This document shows positions 25,184 to 34,324 of a stretch of 54,498 nucleotides of DNA, piece by piece. The notes beneath the pieces were generated by a model. That model was not told the DNA's origin. It saw only the letters and a program-made list of their open reading frames with translations, and did no database searches. The translations under genes were made by a program, and so were the position numbers. Source of the DNA: Desulfitobacterium sp038181555 (GTDB taxonomy: Bacteria; Bacillota; Desulfitobacteriia; Desulfitobacteriales; Desulfitobacteriaceae); NCBI RefSeq assembly GCF_038181555.1, contig NZ_JBBWUA010000022.1, positions 1 through 54,498 of the forward strand, given 5' to 3'. Each line of letters begins with the position of its first letter. The first letter of the stretch is position 1.

Positions 25184-25651
25184 ATTAATAAGAAAATTGT
25201 GTTTTTTATGCTCACCATACTATTTTTGGTTGTAGCACTTACCGGATGTAATTCTGAAAAAACCACTTTTTCAGCAGAGGTAGAAAAGTCCGCTATTGAA
25301 GAGTTGGTGAAAGATTACTTTCAAGCATCTTATACTATTGATTATAAAAGTTGGGATGGTACAGCTGAGCTTCAATATGCGACGGATAGATTTGCTGAGA
25401 AATTAAAAATGATTTTTCCGGAATACAAGAAATCATTTACAGAAATACAGCTCACTGAAAAATTTGACTCAATAGAGGTTGGAACTATATCCTTTGATTC
25501 TGAGACTTCCGGTACTGTTGAGTGTGTTGTTCAAGGATCAGGGACTGAAAATGGGGTAGCTTTCACCCAAACTATGAATTATCTTGTTGAGGTTAAAAAG
25601 GTTCGTGAACAGTGGCTAATTGAAAACTACTATGTAAATGAAACTCCATAA
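25184..25651 (+). CDS. Small lipoprotein (twin 2), likely ATT start
   Basis: A 155-residue paralogue of the lipoprotein just upstream. From an ATT at 25184, directly after a G-run AGGGGGGGAT (25171-25180), the signal reads MNKKIVFFMLTILFLVVALTGC, again with Cys22 as the lipidated residue. An in-frame ATG at 25142 has no RBS and would add 14 non-signal residues. Mature domains of the two twins align along their length (KDYFQAS, KSW, LQYATD, a Thr/Gly turn, QWLIENYYV). It has its own promoter. Function unknown; likely an extracytoplasmic ligand-binding or stress-related protein. Confidence 0.7.
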   Translation: MNKKIVFFMLTILFLVVALTGCNSEKTTFSAEVEKSAIEELVKDYFQASYTIDYKSWDGTAELQYATDRFAEKLKMIFPEYKKSFTEIQLTEKFDSIEVGTISFDSETSGTVECVVQGSGTENGVAFTQTMNYLVEVKKVREQWLIENYYVNETP

Positions 25652-25709
25652 AGCCATTTCTTTCAACACCCGAAATAATTAAAAATCTGTAAAAAACAGA
25701 GAAAACCTA

Positions 25710-25738
25710 TTGACAACAATATCCATTCTTGTTACAAT
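25710..25738 (+). promoter_or_regulatory. Strong promoter of the 84-residue gene
   Basis: TTGACA 25710-25715, 17-base spacer, TACAAT 25733-25738: close to perfect sigma-A consensus. Confidence 0.8.
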
Positions 25739-25806
25739 ACCCCTTGTGTGTAAATGTTGTTTGTAAATTATAGGTTGATATTTGTGTGAGAAAGAAAGAG
25801 GTTGTT

Positions 25807-26061
25807 ATGAGTTTCCAAAATGATTTTCTAACCCTTCATGGCGAGATTAAGAAGCTTGCTAAGCTTGATCAGCATAACTTTAATGCTGAGAGCAAATTTT
25901 TAAATCTAAAAGAACAAGTTTTGAACGCCCTCAAAGCATTATTTGGGGAAACCTCCAGAGAATACCGTGTTGTAAAATTGACGAATTCACCTGCTACCAT
26001 CATGAAGGTTATGAGTCATGTTACAAACCGGACCAGCCAAAGTATCGCTGTAAATAGCTAA
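25807..26061 (+). CDS. Unknown 84-residue soluble protein
   Basis: I do not recognise this protein. The ATG at 25807 follows AAAGAGGT; an in-frame GTG at 25786 is possible but less good. It begins MSFQNDFLTLHGEIKKLAKLD and is mostly amphipathic helix to residue ~55, with no signal, Cys or membrane segment. A strong consensus promoter and an excellent terminator make it a monocistronic and probably well-expressed unit, perhaps a small regulatory or stress protein. Confidence 0.65.
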   Translation: MSFQNDFLTLHGEIKKLAKLDQHNFNAESKFLNLKEQVLNALKALFGETSREYRVVKLTNSPATIMKVMSHVTNRTSQSIAVNS

Positions 26062-26093
26062 GATTGTGTTAAGTGTATAGGAATGCTACTGAT

Positions 26094-26126
26094 GCCATCT
26101 CCCAAATCGGGAGGTGGCTTATTTTA
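26094..26126 (+). terminator. Terminator of the 84-residue gene
   Basis: GCCATCTCCC 26094-26103 pairs perfectly with GGGAGGTGGC 26109-26118, followed by TTATTTT. Confidence 0.88.
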
Positions 26127-26336
26127 ATTATAAGAAATTGTTATGGTATAATTCAAAAATTATATTTAGAAATCTGTGAAAATTTTAACATTCTTATAAT
26201 TTATATGCCATAATATAAAGTAGAGATAGGTAAATTTGAACCCAAAGATAAGGGAATTTGACCCTGGAATCAGGGAATATTGTTGAATAATGATTGATAT
26301 GTATTTTCTATAGATTTATCAAGGTAGGGGATTATC

Positions 26337-27104
26337 ATGATTTCACGGGATCAAGTCGCAGAAAGGATCCTGAAAAGAAAAGAATGGTTGATTCTTACCG
26401 TCAAAGCTGTTCTTGTTTTTACGGTGCTATGGGCAGTGTTTTTTTATATTTATGCCTTGTACCATGCTATGCCTTTCGCACAGCTTAATAGGGTTGCGAA
26501 TGCTATACAATTGTTTTGTGGTTTAGTCATCGGGGTCCAAACTCTTGTGTATGCTCAGTTTAGCCGAGAGTATTATTTAGTGTTGGGCATCGCTTTAGGG
26601 GTGTTGAGTTGGACATTGGGGCAACTCTATTGGTTCTCTTATCTTTTGTTAGAAGGACCAATTTTGCCTTGCCCATCTATTGCAGATTTAGGCTTCATCA
26701 GTATTTATTTCTTCTTAATTGGGGTAATAAGCACAATCACAAGGGAAATACCTAAGTATACCATTGTCATAAGATACCGAGATCTTTGGCCCTTTGCTTT
26801 ATTGGTCGTTCCAATCTTTATAGCCCTTGTTGGTGAAAACTCGCTGGTACATAACCTCTGTAATTTTGCTACGGCATTAACCATTGTCTATCTGCTTTGG
26901 AAGGCTCAGCCCATTTCCGCTCTGCCGAAATATCAGTTGTTTCTCTCGGGTATTGGTTTGCTTTGTTTGAGTGATATGATCTACATGCTGAGTGTGGTCT
27001 TATTTCCTGAAGGATATACCCTTACGACGGATGCCTTATTCCCGATAGCCCTTTCCTTAATTACCTATGGATTAATGAAGGTTGAGGAGATGCCTGATGG
27101 GTGA
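26337..27104 (+). CDS. Stand-alone 7TM sensor-like membrane protein
   Basis: A 255-residue integral membrane protein with about seven hydrophobic helices and short loops. It contains a CPSIADLGFISIYF stretch near residues 112-125. A Pro-Ser-x-Ala-Asp motif after a helix is typical of the 7TM sensor found at the N-terminus of some diguanylate cyclases and histidine kinases. Here no output domain is attached. The stop overlaps the start of the PrsW-like gene by 8 bases, so they are translationally coupled. Ligand and partner are not known. Recognition rests on the motif and layout only. Confidence 0.6.
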   Translation: MISRDQVAERILKRKEWLILTVKAVLVFTVLWAVFFYIYALYHAMPFAQLNRVANAIQLFCGLVIGVQTLVYAQFSREYYLVLGIALGVLSWTLGQLYWFSYLLLEGPILPCPSIADLGFISIYFFLIGVISTITREIPKYTIVIRYRDLWPFALLVVPIFIALVGENSLVHNLCNFATALTIVYLLWKAQPISALPKYQLFLSGIGLLCLSDMIYMLSVVLFPEGYTLTTDALFPIALSLITYGLMKVEEMPDG

Positions 27105-27735
27105 AGCAATGTTTGTAGGAACTCTTTTGCCACTTGCCTTTTTAATCATTATTCTAAAAGGGGAAAACAGACAGTTGATGCTGTTTTTCACTTGGGGTTT
27201 GATTGCCTTTGCTCTTTCTTTAACCCTGAACAACGCTCTCGTAAGGCTTTTGGTGATTGACACACGAGAACTTTCTATTACTTGGGCACCTATCATTGAG
27301 GAATTTACCAAAGCTCTTCCTTTGGTTTATTTTATCTTAAGACCGGATAAAACGAACATTCCCTATGCCTATTTTGGGATTGCCGTAGGGATCGGGTTTT
27401 CTATCCAGGAGAATTACGTGTATCTTTTTAATCATATGACAGGGGATGGGTCGCCCGTCCTCTTTGTTATTACACGCAGCGTGACCTCTTGCTTGATTCA
27501 TGCAATAGCCACCGGAACGGTTGGCTTCGGACTGACTATGGCAAAGAAATTCAATGGTTCGATTTTGCCCATCCTTTTTGGGTTATTCACTTTATCAGTA
27601 ACGATCCATGCGTTGTATAATCTATATATAACTTCCAGTTATCATCACATTGGTATGTTAATGCCTTTGGTACTTTACCTGATGGGACTTGCAGTACTGA
27701 GCTCTAAAGGAGATAATAATGACAAAAAGGTTTAG
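27097..27735 (+). CDS. PrsW-family intramembrane protease-like protein
   Basis: A 212-residue membrane protein carrying the M82/PrsW hallmarks in order: EEFTK (EExxK) near 68, FSIQENYVY (FxxxEN) near 103, and His residues in LIHAIATG and TIHALYN near 134 and 170. PrsW cleaves anti-sigma factors such as RsiW at site 1 in Bacillus. The ATG at 27097 is chosen since GAGGAG is upstream and the overlap with the previous gene is short. No sigma/anti-sigma pair is adjacent, so the substrate is unknown. A DUF2974 hydrolase follows after 29 bases. Confidence 0.8.
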   Translation: MGEAMFVGTLLPLAFLIIILKGENRQLMLFFTWGLIAFALSLTLNNALVRLLVIDTRELSITWAPIIEEFTKALPLVYFILRPDKTNIPYAYFGIAVGIGFSIQENYVYLFNHMTGDGSPVLFVITRSVTSCLIHAIATGTVGFGLTMAKKFNGSILPILFGLFTLSVTIHALYNLYITSSYHHIGMLMPLVLYLMGLAVLSSKGDNNDKKV

Positions 27736-27764
27736 CTGAAGTCATCAGCGATAGAGAGGTATTT

Positions 27765-28925
27765 ATGCAAAACGTCTTTGATTATCTTGAGTGGCGTGGA
27801 GATTTACCCTTTGCTCGAGATGAGTTTAATGAGGTGGACAACTTAATCATCTCTGTTCTTGCCTATCTCAACTTCGAAGGAATTGTCCCTCAGGATATAG
27901 AGGGAGAGTCGATATCCTTGGGGGTAGCGGCAGATCTCTACATGAAGTCCCTAGAGCAACGCATTCCGAAGAACATCAATAATCCTTTTTTTAGAGACAT
28001 GCCGAAATTACTCCTGAAAGCGGCTTTGACGAATCGCTATAAGAACATAGAGCTATCTGGCTATGTCGATCAAATCGATTATGAAAAGAGCAATCAATTT
28101 TCAGCAATGGTCTTTTCCATCAATCCATCTGAGCATTTTATTGCATTCCGCGGTACGGACGATACCCTCGCCGGCTGGAAAGAGGATTTTCAAATGAGTT
28201 TTAGAGATGAAGTCAAAGCACAAAGAGATGCGGTATCCTATGTGAAAGGAATCCTAACCGGTTACCAGGGGGAATTTTATTTAGGAGGCCATTCCAAGGG
28301 CGGGAATCTAGCGGTATATGGCGCTGCTGCTATGCCAAATGATCTTCAGGAACGCATTATTGGGGTTTATAACAATGATGGTCCCGGCTTCTTGGCACAC
28401 GTCATCGAAAGAGAAGGGTATCAAAGGATTATCGATCGCATACATACCTTTATTCCGAAATCCTCTGTAGTGGGGATGCTTCTTGAACATGGTGAAGAGT
28501 ATATCACTGTTAACAGTAACGGTATGGGCTTTATGCAACATAATGCTTTCTTCTGGGAAGTAAAGGGAAACCACTTTGCGTATGAAAAGGGCTTAACCAA
28601 GGGGAGCAAAAACTTCAACAAGACAGTGAGACTCTGGCTTAATCAGTTGTCTATGGGGCAAAGGGAGGAGTTTGTGGACGCTTTATTTGATATTCTTCAG
28701 GCTACTGGAGCAATGACAGTCAGTGATTTGTCCCGAAGAAACCTGTCTCTTGCCAATGATATGATTAAAAGCTATAAAACTTTGGATCCGCTAGCGCAAG
28801 CGAACTTAAAGAAGGTTATCCAAATATTCTTTGATAAAACTCAAAAGGTCTGGATTTCCTCGTTAGAAAAAGATGTAGCCTCTTTGCTAGGGCATGGATC
28901 TCACAAAAAGAAAAGTGGTAACTAG
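27765..28925 (+). CDS. DUF2974 (Mbeg1-like) alpha/beta hydrolase
   Basis: A 386-residue predicted cytoplasmic lipase-like enzyme. The nucleophile elbow is GGHSKGGNLAVY with Ser177, preceded by HFIAFRGTDDTLAGWKEDF near 125-145, which is the oxyanion-side motif of this family. The N-terminus MQNVFDYLEWRGDLPF is typical of DUF2974. GAGAGG precedes the ATG. It is the last gene of the sensor/PrsW group, and its stop overlaps the convergent ppx-like gene by 4 bases. The substrate, probably a lipid ester, is unknown. Confidence 0.85.
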   Translation: MQNVFDYLEWRGDLPFARDEFNEVDNLIISVLAYLNFEGIVPQDIEGESISLGVAADLYMKSLEQRIPKNINNPFFRDMPKLLLKAALTNRYKNIELSGYVDQIDYEKSNQFSAMVFSINPSEHFIAFRGTDDTLAGWKEDFQMSFRDEVKAQRDAVSYVKGILTGYQGEFYLGGHSKGGNLAVYGAAAMPNDLQERIIGVYNNDGPGFLAHVIEREGYQRIIDRIHTFIPKSSVVGMLLEHGEEYITVNSNGMGFMQHNAFFWEVKGNHFAYEKGLTKGSKNFNKTVRLWLNQLSMGQREEFVDALFDILQATGAMTVSDLSRRNLSLANDMIKSYKTLDPLAQANLKKVIQIFFDKTQKVWISSLEKDVASLLGHGSHKKKSGN

Positions 28926-30415
28926 AGGACAAAGAGTCTTTTTCCGAATTCTTTTTGGAATTCGCCGGAGGTATCAAGTGCTTCCTTGGATTCCAGCTCA
29001 TGTTGAGAAGTAGAGGTTAACTTAAGGGTGACGCGATCCTCTTCGATCAAACAATCCACTGCGGTGATATTTTTATTCATCTGACGATCCAAGGCTTCAG
29101 AAATTCTTAACATAACTCCTAATTTGTGAATAGTGTCAATCTCCTTCTCCTGGAGAATTCCTTTGTGCACAGAATCTATTTTAACCTTATCTTTGCGGTG
29201 GGAGGCGGCTGTATAGGCAGCCATTAGTACTTCCTGCTGGCTTAAACCGTTTATTTGTGAGTTAAGTATAATGTAAAACGAATGTAAGTGGTGATCATAA
29301 TAGCTAATATTAATGCCGATGTCATGCAATAAAGCAGCGGTTTTTAAGATTCTTAAGGTGCTCTCCTCAAGCTCATGAAGAGATTTGAGTTGTTCAAATA
29401 AAGATTTACAGAGTTCCCATACGTGGAAAGCATGATTTTTATTTAAATTAATATTTGAAATTAGATTGTTAATGGAATAGTCGAGAACGTCTTTCACAGG
29501 ATTGAGGCCATGGAGTATTTCTTCGAAGATGACTCCCTCACGCAAGCCATGTCCACTGACATAAACATCACTAATCCCACAGTACATAATCAAAGCATTA
29601 ATAGCAGTGGTGGCACCCCAAATAATATCTGAACGTTCAGAGGATAACCCTCGAATATCCTTGCGGCGGTGGGCAGGAGTATTCGTGACCAAGCGATGGA
29701 TATCCTGCACATTCTCGCTAGAAAGATAATAATTGTGAGACATCTCGAGAGGGTAGAAACTGCGCTTTTTGTTGATTTTCGCAATGTTACGGAAGCTACC
29801 GCCAATACCAATCAGAGCTTTTCCGTGGGGGAGCCATCCTAATTCATGGTAGGTCTGAATTAGCTTGTTGGTGATTGTCTTTTCTCTAGCAAAGATATTT
29901 CCTTTAGCTTCGTTTAATTGTTCACTGATGCTAATGGTCCCGAAGGGTAAGCTTACCATCCTTTGGACTTTTCGATCCTTCATCCAGATAAGCTCTGTAC
30001 TTGATCCACCGATATCCATGATGAGGTTTTCTGTCATGTTGAAGGAATTGGCTATGCTAAAATAATCATAATAAGCTTCTTCTTCGCCCTCTAAAACCCG
30101 TACAGATAAACCGGTTGAGTTATAAATTAGCTCAAGAAATTCCTTTTGGTTGGAGGCTTTACGAATTGCCTCTGTTGCGACAACAATGATCGAGTCTGTT
30201 TTGATAGCGTCGCAGAGTGTCTTATAAAATTGTAAAGTCTCAATAGCGCGCTGCATTCGTATCGGGTGTAGATTTCCATTCGGCAACATATCTTTACCCA
30301 GACGGACAGAGTGCTTAACATCATCAATAATGCGGTAGGAATTATTGGTGGAAATCTGAACAATGACCAGACGCATTGAGTTTGAACCAATATCGATGAT
30401 ACCTATAGTTCTCAT
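28922..30415 (-). CDS. ppx: Ppx/GppA phosphatase with HD-like C-terminal domain
   Basis: A 497-residue exopolyphosphatase/guanosine pentaphosphatase. The N-terminal ASKHA domain is intact: IGIIDIGSNSMRLVIV at residues 4-19, VATEAIRKASN near 80, VLEGEEEAYYDY with catalytic Glu near 118, DIGGSSTELIWM near 138, and GIGGSFRNIA near 208. The C-terminal ~180 residues are an HD-type domain (LLHDIG, YYDHHLHS). It is divergent from the second Ppx-like gene and ppk. It should degrade polyphosphate or (p)ppGpp precursors. Confidence 0.9.
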   Translation of the reverse strand: MRTIGIIDIGSNSMRLVIVQISTNNSYRIIDDVKHSVRLGKDMLPNGNLHPIRMQRAIETLQFYKTLCDAIKTDSIIVVATEAIRKASNQKEFLELIYNSTGLSVRVLEGEEEAYYDYFSIANSFNMTENLIMDIGGSSTELIWMKDRKVQRMVSLPFGTISISEQLNEAKGNIFAREKTITNKLIQTYHELGWLPHGKALIGIGGSFRNIAKINKKRSFYPLEMSHNYYLSSENVQDIHRLVTNTPAHRRKDIRGLSSERSDIIWGATTAINALIMYCGISDVYVSGHGLREGVIFEEILHGLNPVKDVLDYSINNLISNINLNKNHAFHVWELCKSLFEQLKSLHELEESTLRILKTAALLHDIGINISYYDHHLHSFYIILNSQINGLSQQEVLMAAYTAASHRKDKVKIDSVHKGILQEKEIDTIHKLGVMLRISEALDRQMNKNITAVDCLIEEDRVTLKLTSTSQHELESKEALDTSGEFQKEFGKRLFVL

Positions 30416-30655
30416 GCTTTACCCCTTAAACTATTCAAGTAGATTAATGCTCGCTTGTATTTTATCCGTATAAGTATGACATAATTAGGTTTGCCTTTCA
30501 AGTTCACATGATTGATATAGTTTTTTGTTTTTGTGAAAAATATGTAAGGAAAGAACTAATCTAAATAGAATATGATATAATAATTAACAAAATATGCTAT
30601 AATCGGCCTCAAAAACCTACGAATGTCGAAAATCGCTATAATGGGGAGAAAACAG
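30416..30655. promoter_or_regulatory. Divergent promoter region of the polyphosphate locus
   Basis: Between the divergent ppx and ppx-like genes the DNA is strongly AT-rich, with TATAAT-like boxes near 30577 and at 30597-30602 on the plus strand. No -35 box is convincing. A shared regulator could act here. Confidence 0.35.
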
Positions 30656-32185
30656 ATGGAACAGAAGATTCCGGTTGTTGCTGCCATTGATGTAGGATCA
30701 AATTACATACAAATGGTCATTGCAGAAGTTTACTCAGATCGGCAAATCAAAATACTCGAAGATGTTATCCAACCGACTTCTATCGGCAGAGATAGCTTCA
30801 CGACCGGACGGATTGAACGTAAAACAATTCAGGAAACCTGTGAGATTCTGAAGGGTTTTACTCAACTGATGAAGGACTATCGTGTGAAGCGTTACCTCGC
30901 CGTGGCAACCAGTGGGATTCGTGAAGCTGAAAATCGCGAATATGTATTGGATCTCATTCGGATAAAAACACAAGTGACTGTTTCCATCATCAACAGCGCT
31001 CAAGAGCGGTACTTTATGTATAGAGCACTTCGCAGCCAACCTACACCCCTTCTGGACAAGCAGACCTCTTTAATCGTTAACTTAGCTTCTGGTGGAGTCG
31101 AGACCTCCATATATCAGGAAGGGACACTTATCCTCACTGAGTATTTAAAAATAGGATCCTTGCGTTTGCGGGAAACATTAGCTGACTTGGAGTCAAAAAC
31201 GATTAATTTTCCTGCCGTTATGGAAGAATTTATTGATAGTAAGATTGCCTTATTGAAACGATTTCTCCAGGGTATCAACTTTACTAACTTCATTATCCTA
31301 GGCAATGAAGTTCGGACCGTGGTGAATATTTGCGGGGAAGAAAATCGGATTGAGGTTAATGACTTTACGGTGCTGTACGATAAAATCTTAATGCTGAGTG
31401 ACGAGCAGATTGCCCGTACCTATGGTTTGTCGCAGAATCAGGCAGCTACCTTTTTGCCGACAGTCTTGATTTTGCATTGTTTTTTGAAAATGACTCGTGC
31501 TCAGCAAATCTATGCTCCGGATATATCTTTAAAGAATGGTCTGGTCTATGACTTGGCAGATCAACTCATCGAGAGTCCACAAAGCAAGGATTCTTTAAAC
31601 GATATCATTAGCTCAGTTTGGTATATTGCCAATCGATTTGGCACAGACAAAAAGCATGTTAAGCAAGTTGAAAAACTCGCCCTTGCGATTTTTGATCAGA
31701 CAAGGCGACTTCATCGATTGGATAATCCAGAGAGAATGTATTTGCAGGTTGCGGCTATCTTACACGCCGTGGGTTATTACGTTAGTTTTTCTGATCCCCA
31801 CGACCATGCCTATGGCATCATCAAACATCGCAATATTATGGGGCTATCCGCTCGAGAGCTTACATTGATCGCCAATATAGCTCGTTATAATACTCAAGAA
31901 GCACCAAGCCATCATCATCCAAATTACGAGGGCTTAAATGATGATGATAAAATTATTGTTTCGAAACTGGCGGCTATCCTCAAGTTGGCGGAGTCATTGG
32001 ATTGCTCCCACAAGAGTAAGGTAGAATCACTGGAGATACGTCAAGCAGGGGAGCAGTTGATTTTTACCTTACATTCCTGGCAGGACACCCTTTTAGAAGA
32101 ATGGACATTTCGTAATCGCGTCTCACTTTTTGAAGAAGTCACAGGTATGCAAGTAATTGTGAAAAGTAAGGGATTTAACTTATGA
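30656..32185 (+). CDS. Degenerate Ppx/GppA-like protein
   Basis: A 509-residue paralogue of the divergent ppx, with the same ASKHA plus HD layout (HDHAYGIIKHRN near 388). The catalytic signatures are altered: the phosphate motif reads VAAIDVGSNYIQMV at the start, but NLASGGVETSIY replaces DIGGGSTEL, and NSAQERYFMY replaces the EGEEEAYYDY region, so the catalytic acidic residues look lost. It may be a pseudo-phosphatase or a binder. The ATG at 30656 has GGGGAG upstream. Its stop overlaps the ppk start (TTATGA), so the two are translationally coupled. Confidence 0.85.
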   Translation: MEQKIPVVAAIDVGSNYIQMVIAEVYSDRQIKILEDVIQPTSIGRDSFTTGRIERKTIQETCEILKGFTQLMKDYRVKRYLAVATSGIREAENREYVLDLIRIKTQVTVSIINSAQERYFMYRALRSQPTPLLDKQTSLIVNLASGGVETSIYQEGTLILTEYLKIGSLRLRETLADLESKTINFPAVMEEFIDSKIALLKRFLQGINFTNFIILGNEVRTVVNICGEENRIEVNDFTVLYDKILMLSDEQIARTYGLSQNQAATFLPTVLILHCFLKMTRAQQIYAPDISLKNGLVYDLADQLIESPQSKDSLNDIISSVWYIANRFGTDKKHVKQVEKLALAIFDQTRRLHRLDNPERMYLQVAAILHAVGYYVSFSDPHDHAYGIIKHRNIMGLSARELTLIANIARYNTQEAPSHHHPNYEGLNDDDKIIVSKLAAILKLAESLDCSHKSKVESLEIRQAGEQLIFTLHSWQDTLLEEWTFRNRVSLFEEVTGMQVIVKSKGFNL

Positions 32186-34305
32186 TTATGAGAAATTTTG
32201 ATACTAACGAAAACTTTATCAATCGCGAATTAGGCTGGTTGGAATTTAATCAACGAGTTTTTGAGGGGGCTTTAGATGCGGCGAATCCACTTTTTGAGCG
32301 CCTCAATTTCCTATCCATCACCAGCTCTAATCTGGATGAGTTTTTCCAGGTAAGAGTGGCATCCTTGGGTGATCAGATCTTGGCTAATTTGGATAAGCGT
32401 GATCCCTCAGGCTTACTACCCCAGGAAAGTATGGACAAAATTCTGTCGCGTGCACATAGGATGGTAGAGGATCAATATCGATGCTATCGTTACTCATTAT
32501 TAAAGAAGCTTAAGAAAGAAAAAATTAACCTTCTCCATCCCAAATCCCTCACGAAGGAGCATAAGAAATATTTGAGGGACTACTTTCTGCGCAGAGTATT
32601 TCCGGTGCTCACCCCCCTTGTGGTGGACCAAGGTCGCCCATTTCCCCTATTACGAAATCGTGGACTGTATATCGCCTTATTGATTAAAGGTGCAGAGACA
32701 AATCTTTTTGCGACAGTTCAAGTGCCGAAAGTCCTCTCTCGTTTAATTGAAATCCCCTCAGTGTCAAATGAGAGGCAATTCCTTTTGCTGGAGGATCTTA
32801 TTACTCTTAAGCTTCCTGAGCTTTTTCAAGGACATAAGATACTCTCTTCAGGCTTCTTTCGCATCACTCGTAATGCTGACTTAGATATCGACGAAGAAGG
32901 CGCGGAGGATTTGCTGGAGACGATTGAACAGTCTATCCGCCAACGCAAGTGGGGTTCGGTTATTCGCTTAGAGATTGGGAAGGGCTTCCATCAAAACCTT
33001 CTTAGCATACTTAAAGAGGAACTGGACCTCGATAACGATAAGATTTTTGAGATAGATGGTCCTGTTGATCTTACGTTTATTTCGGGCATAATTAAGCTTC
33101 AGGGATATGACCATTTGCGCTATGAACCCTTCAAACCGCAGGGTGTCCCAGCAGTCATGATGGAAGAGGACATTTTCAAAGCGATTCAAGACAAAGATAT
33201 TTTACTCCACCATCCTTTCCAGTCCTTTGACCCAGTGGTGGAGCTAGTGAAAACCGCGGCTCAAGATCCCCAAGTTTTAGCCATTAAGCAGACACTTTAT
33301 CGTGTGAGCGGGAACTCACCTATAATTGCAGCGCTGGCTCAGGCTGCGGGACAGGGCAAACAGGTCACCGTTCTTGTCGAGCTAAAGGCCCGTTTTGATG
33401 AAGAGAATAACATTCATTGGGCAAAGCACTTGGAAGAGGCGGGCTGTCATGTCATCTACGGGCTAGTTGGTCTGAAAACTCATTGTAAAGTTCTGTTGAT
33501 TGTACGCCAAGAAGAGGATGGGATCAAGCGCTATGTTCATATGAGTACTGGTAACTATAATGACGTAACCGCTAAGATTTACACCGATATCGGACTTATG
33601 ACCGCCAATCCTCAGTTCGGGGCTGATGCTTCAGCTTTATTTAATATGCTTTCCGGGTTATCCCAGCCGAATAATTTAAATAAATTCACTTTGGCTCCTA
33701 TAGGTTTGCGAGGGAAATTCCTGCAGCTGATCGAGGATGAAGCACGTAATGCTCAAAAAGGGCTCAAGGCAAAGATTGCGGTCAAGGTGAACTCCCTCAT
33801 CGACAAGGAAATTATCCTGGCTTTGTATAAAGCTTCCAGCTTTGGTGTAGAGATTGAACTAATTGTGCGCGGGGTTTGTTGTCTGAGACCCGGCTTACCG
33901 GGGGTAAGTGAAAACATTTCGGTTCGCAGCATTGTGGGACGTTTCCTTGAGCATAGTCGAATTTTCTACTTCTACCATGGCGGTGATGAACTCATCTATT
34001 TATCCAGTGCAGACTGGATGCCGAGAAATTTAGACCGAAGGGTCGAACTGCTCTTCCCAGTAGAGGATCCTGACAGCAAGGAAGAAGTGAAAGCAATACT
34101 CGATATCAATCTAAAGGATACAGTGAAGGCTCGAATCTTAACCTCAAAGGGCTCTTACAAAAAGGTAGATAAACGACGTAAAAAGATTGTAAAAAGTCAA
34201 GAAGTTCTATGTGAACGAGCGGTGGCTCAATTCACTAAAGCGAAGCATTTGCTCCAAGAACGACTCGATGGCAGTTTTCAACCTATAACCAATGAGCTAG
34301 AATAG
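32182..34305 (+). CDS. ppk: Polyphosphate kinase Ppk1
   Basis: A 707-residue enzyme that builds polyphosphate from the gamma phosphate of ATP. The autophosphorylated His is in LKTHCKVLL (His434) and the second catalytic His in LEHSRIFYF (His591), matching the classical 435/592 pair. The N-terminus carries FINRELGWLEFNQRVFE, typical of Ppk1. Length is normal. The start overlaps the upstream degenerate Ppx-like gene by 4 bases, and sixA follows by 19 bases. Confidence 0.95.
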   Translation: MIMRNFDTNENFINRELGWLEFNQRVFEGALDAANPLFERLNFLSITSSNLDEFFQVRVASLGDQILANLDKRDPSGLLPQESMDKILSRAHRMVEDQYRCYRYSLLKKLKKEKINLLHPKSLTKEHKKYLRDYFLRRVFPVLTPLVVDQGRPFPLLRNRGLYIALLIKGAETNLFATVQVPKVLSRLIEIPSVSNERQFLLLEDLITLKLPELFQGHKILSSGFFRITRNADLDIDEEGAEDLLETIEQSIRQRKWGSVIRLEIGKGFHQNLLSILKEELDLDNDKIFEIDGPVDLTFISGIIKLQGYDHLRYEPFKPQGVPAVMMEEDIFKAIQDKDILLHHPFQSFDPVVELVKTAAQDPQVLAIKQTLYRVSGNSPIIAALAQAAGQGKQVTVLVELKARFDEENNIHWAKHLEEAGCHVIYGLVGLKTHCKVLLIVRQEEDGIKRYVHMSTGNYNDVTAKIYTDIGLMTANPQFGADASALFNMLSGLSQPNNLNKFTLAPIGLRGKFLQLIEDEARNAQKGLKAKIAVKVNSLIDKEIILALYKASSFGVEIELIVRGVCCLRPGLPGVSENISVRSIVGRFLEHSRIFYFYHGGDELIYLSSADWMPRNLDRRVELLFPVEDPDSKEEVKAILDINLKDTVKARILTSKGSYKKVDKRRKKIVKSQEVLCERAVAQFTKAKHLLQERLDGSFQPITNELE

Positions 34306-34324
34306 CACAAGAGGAGGAATAGAG

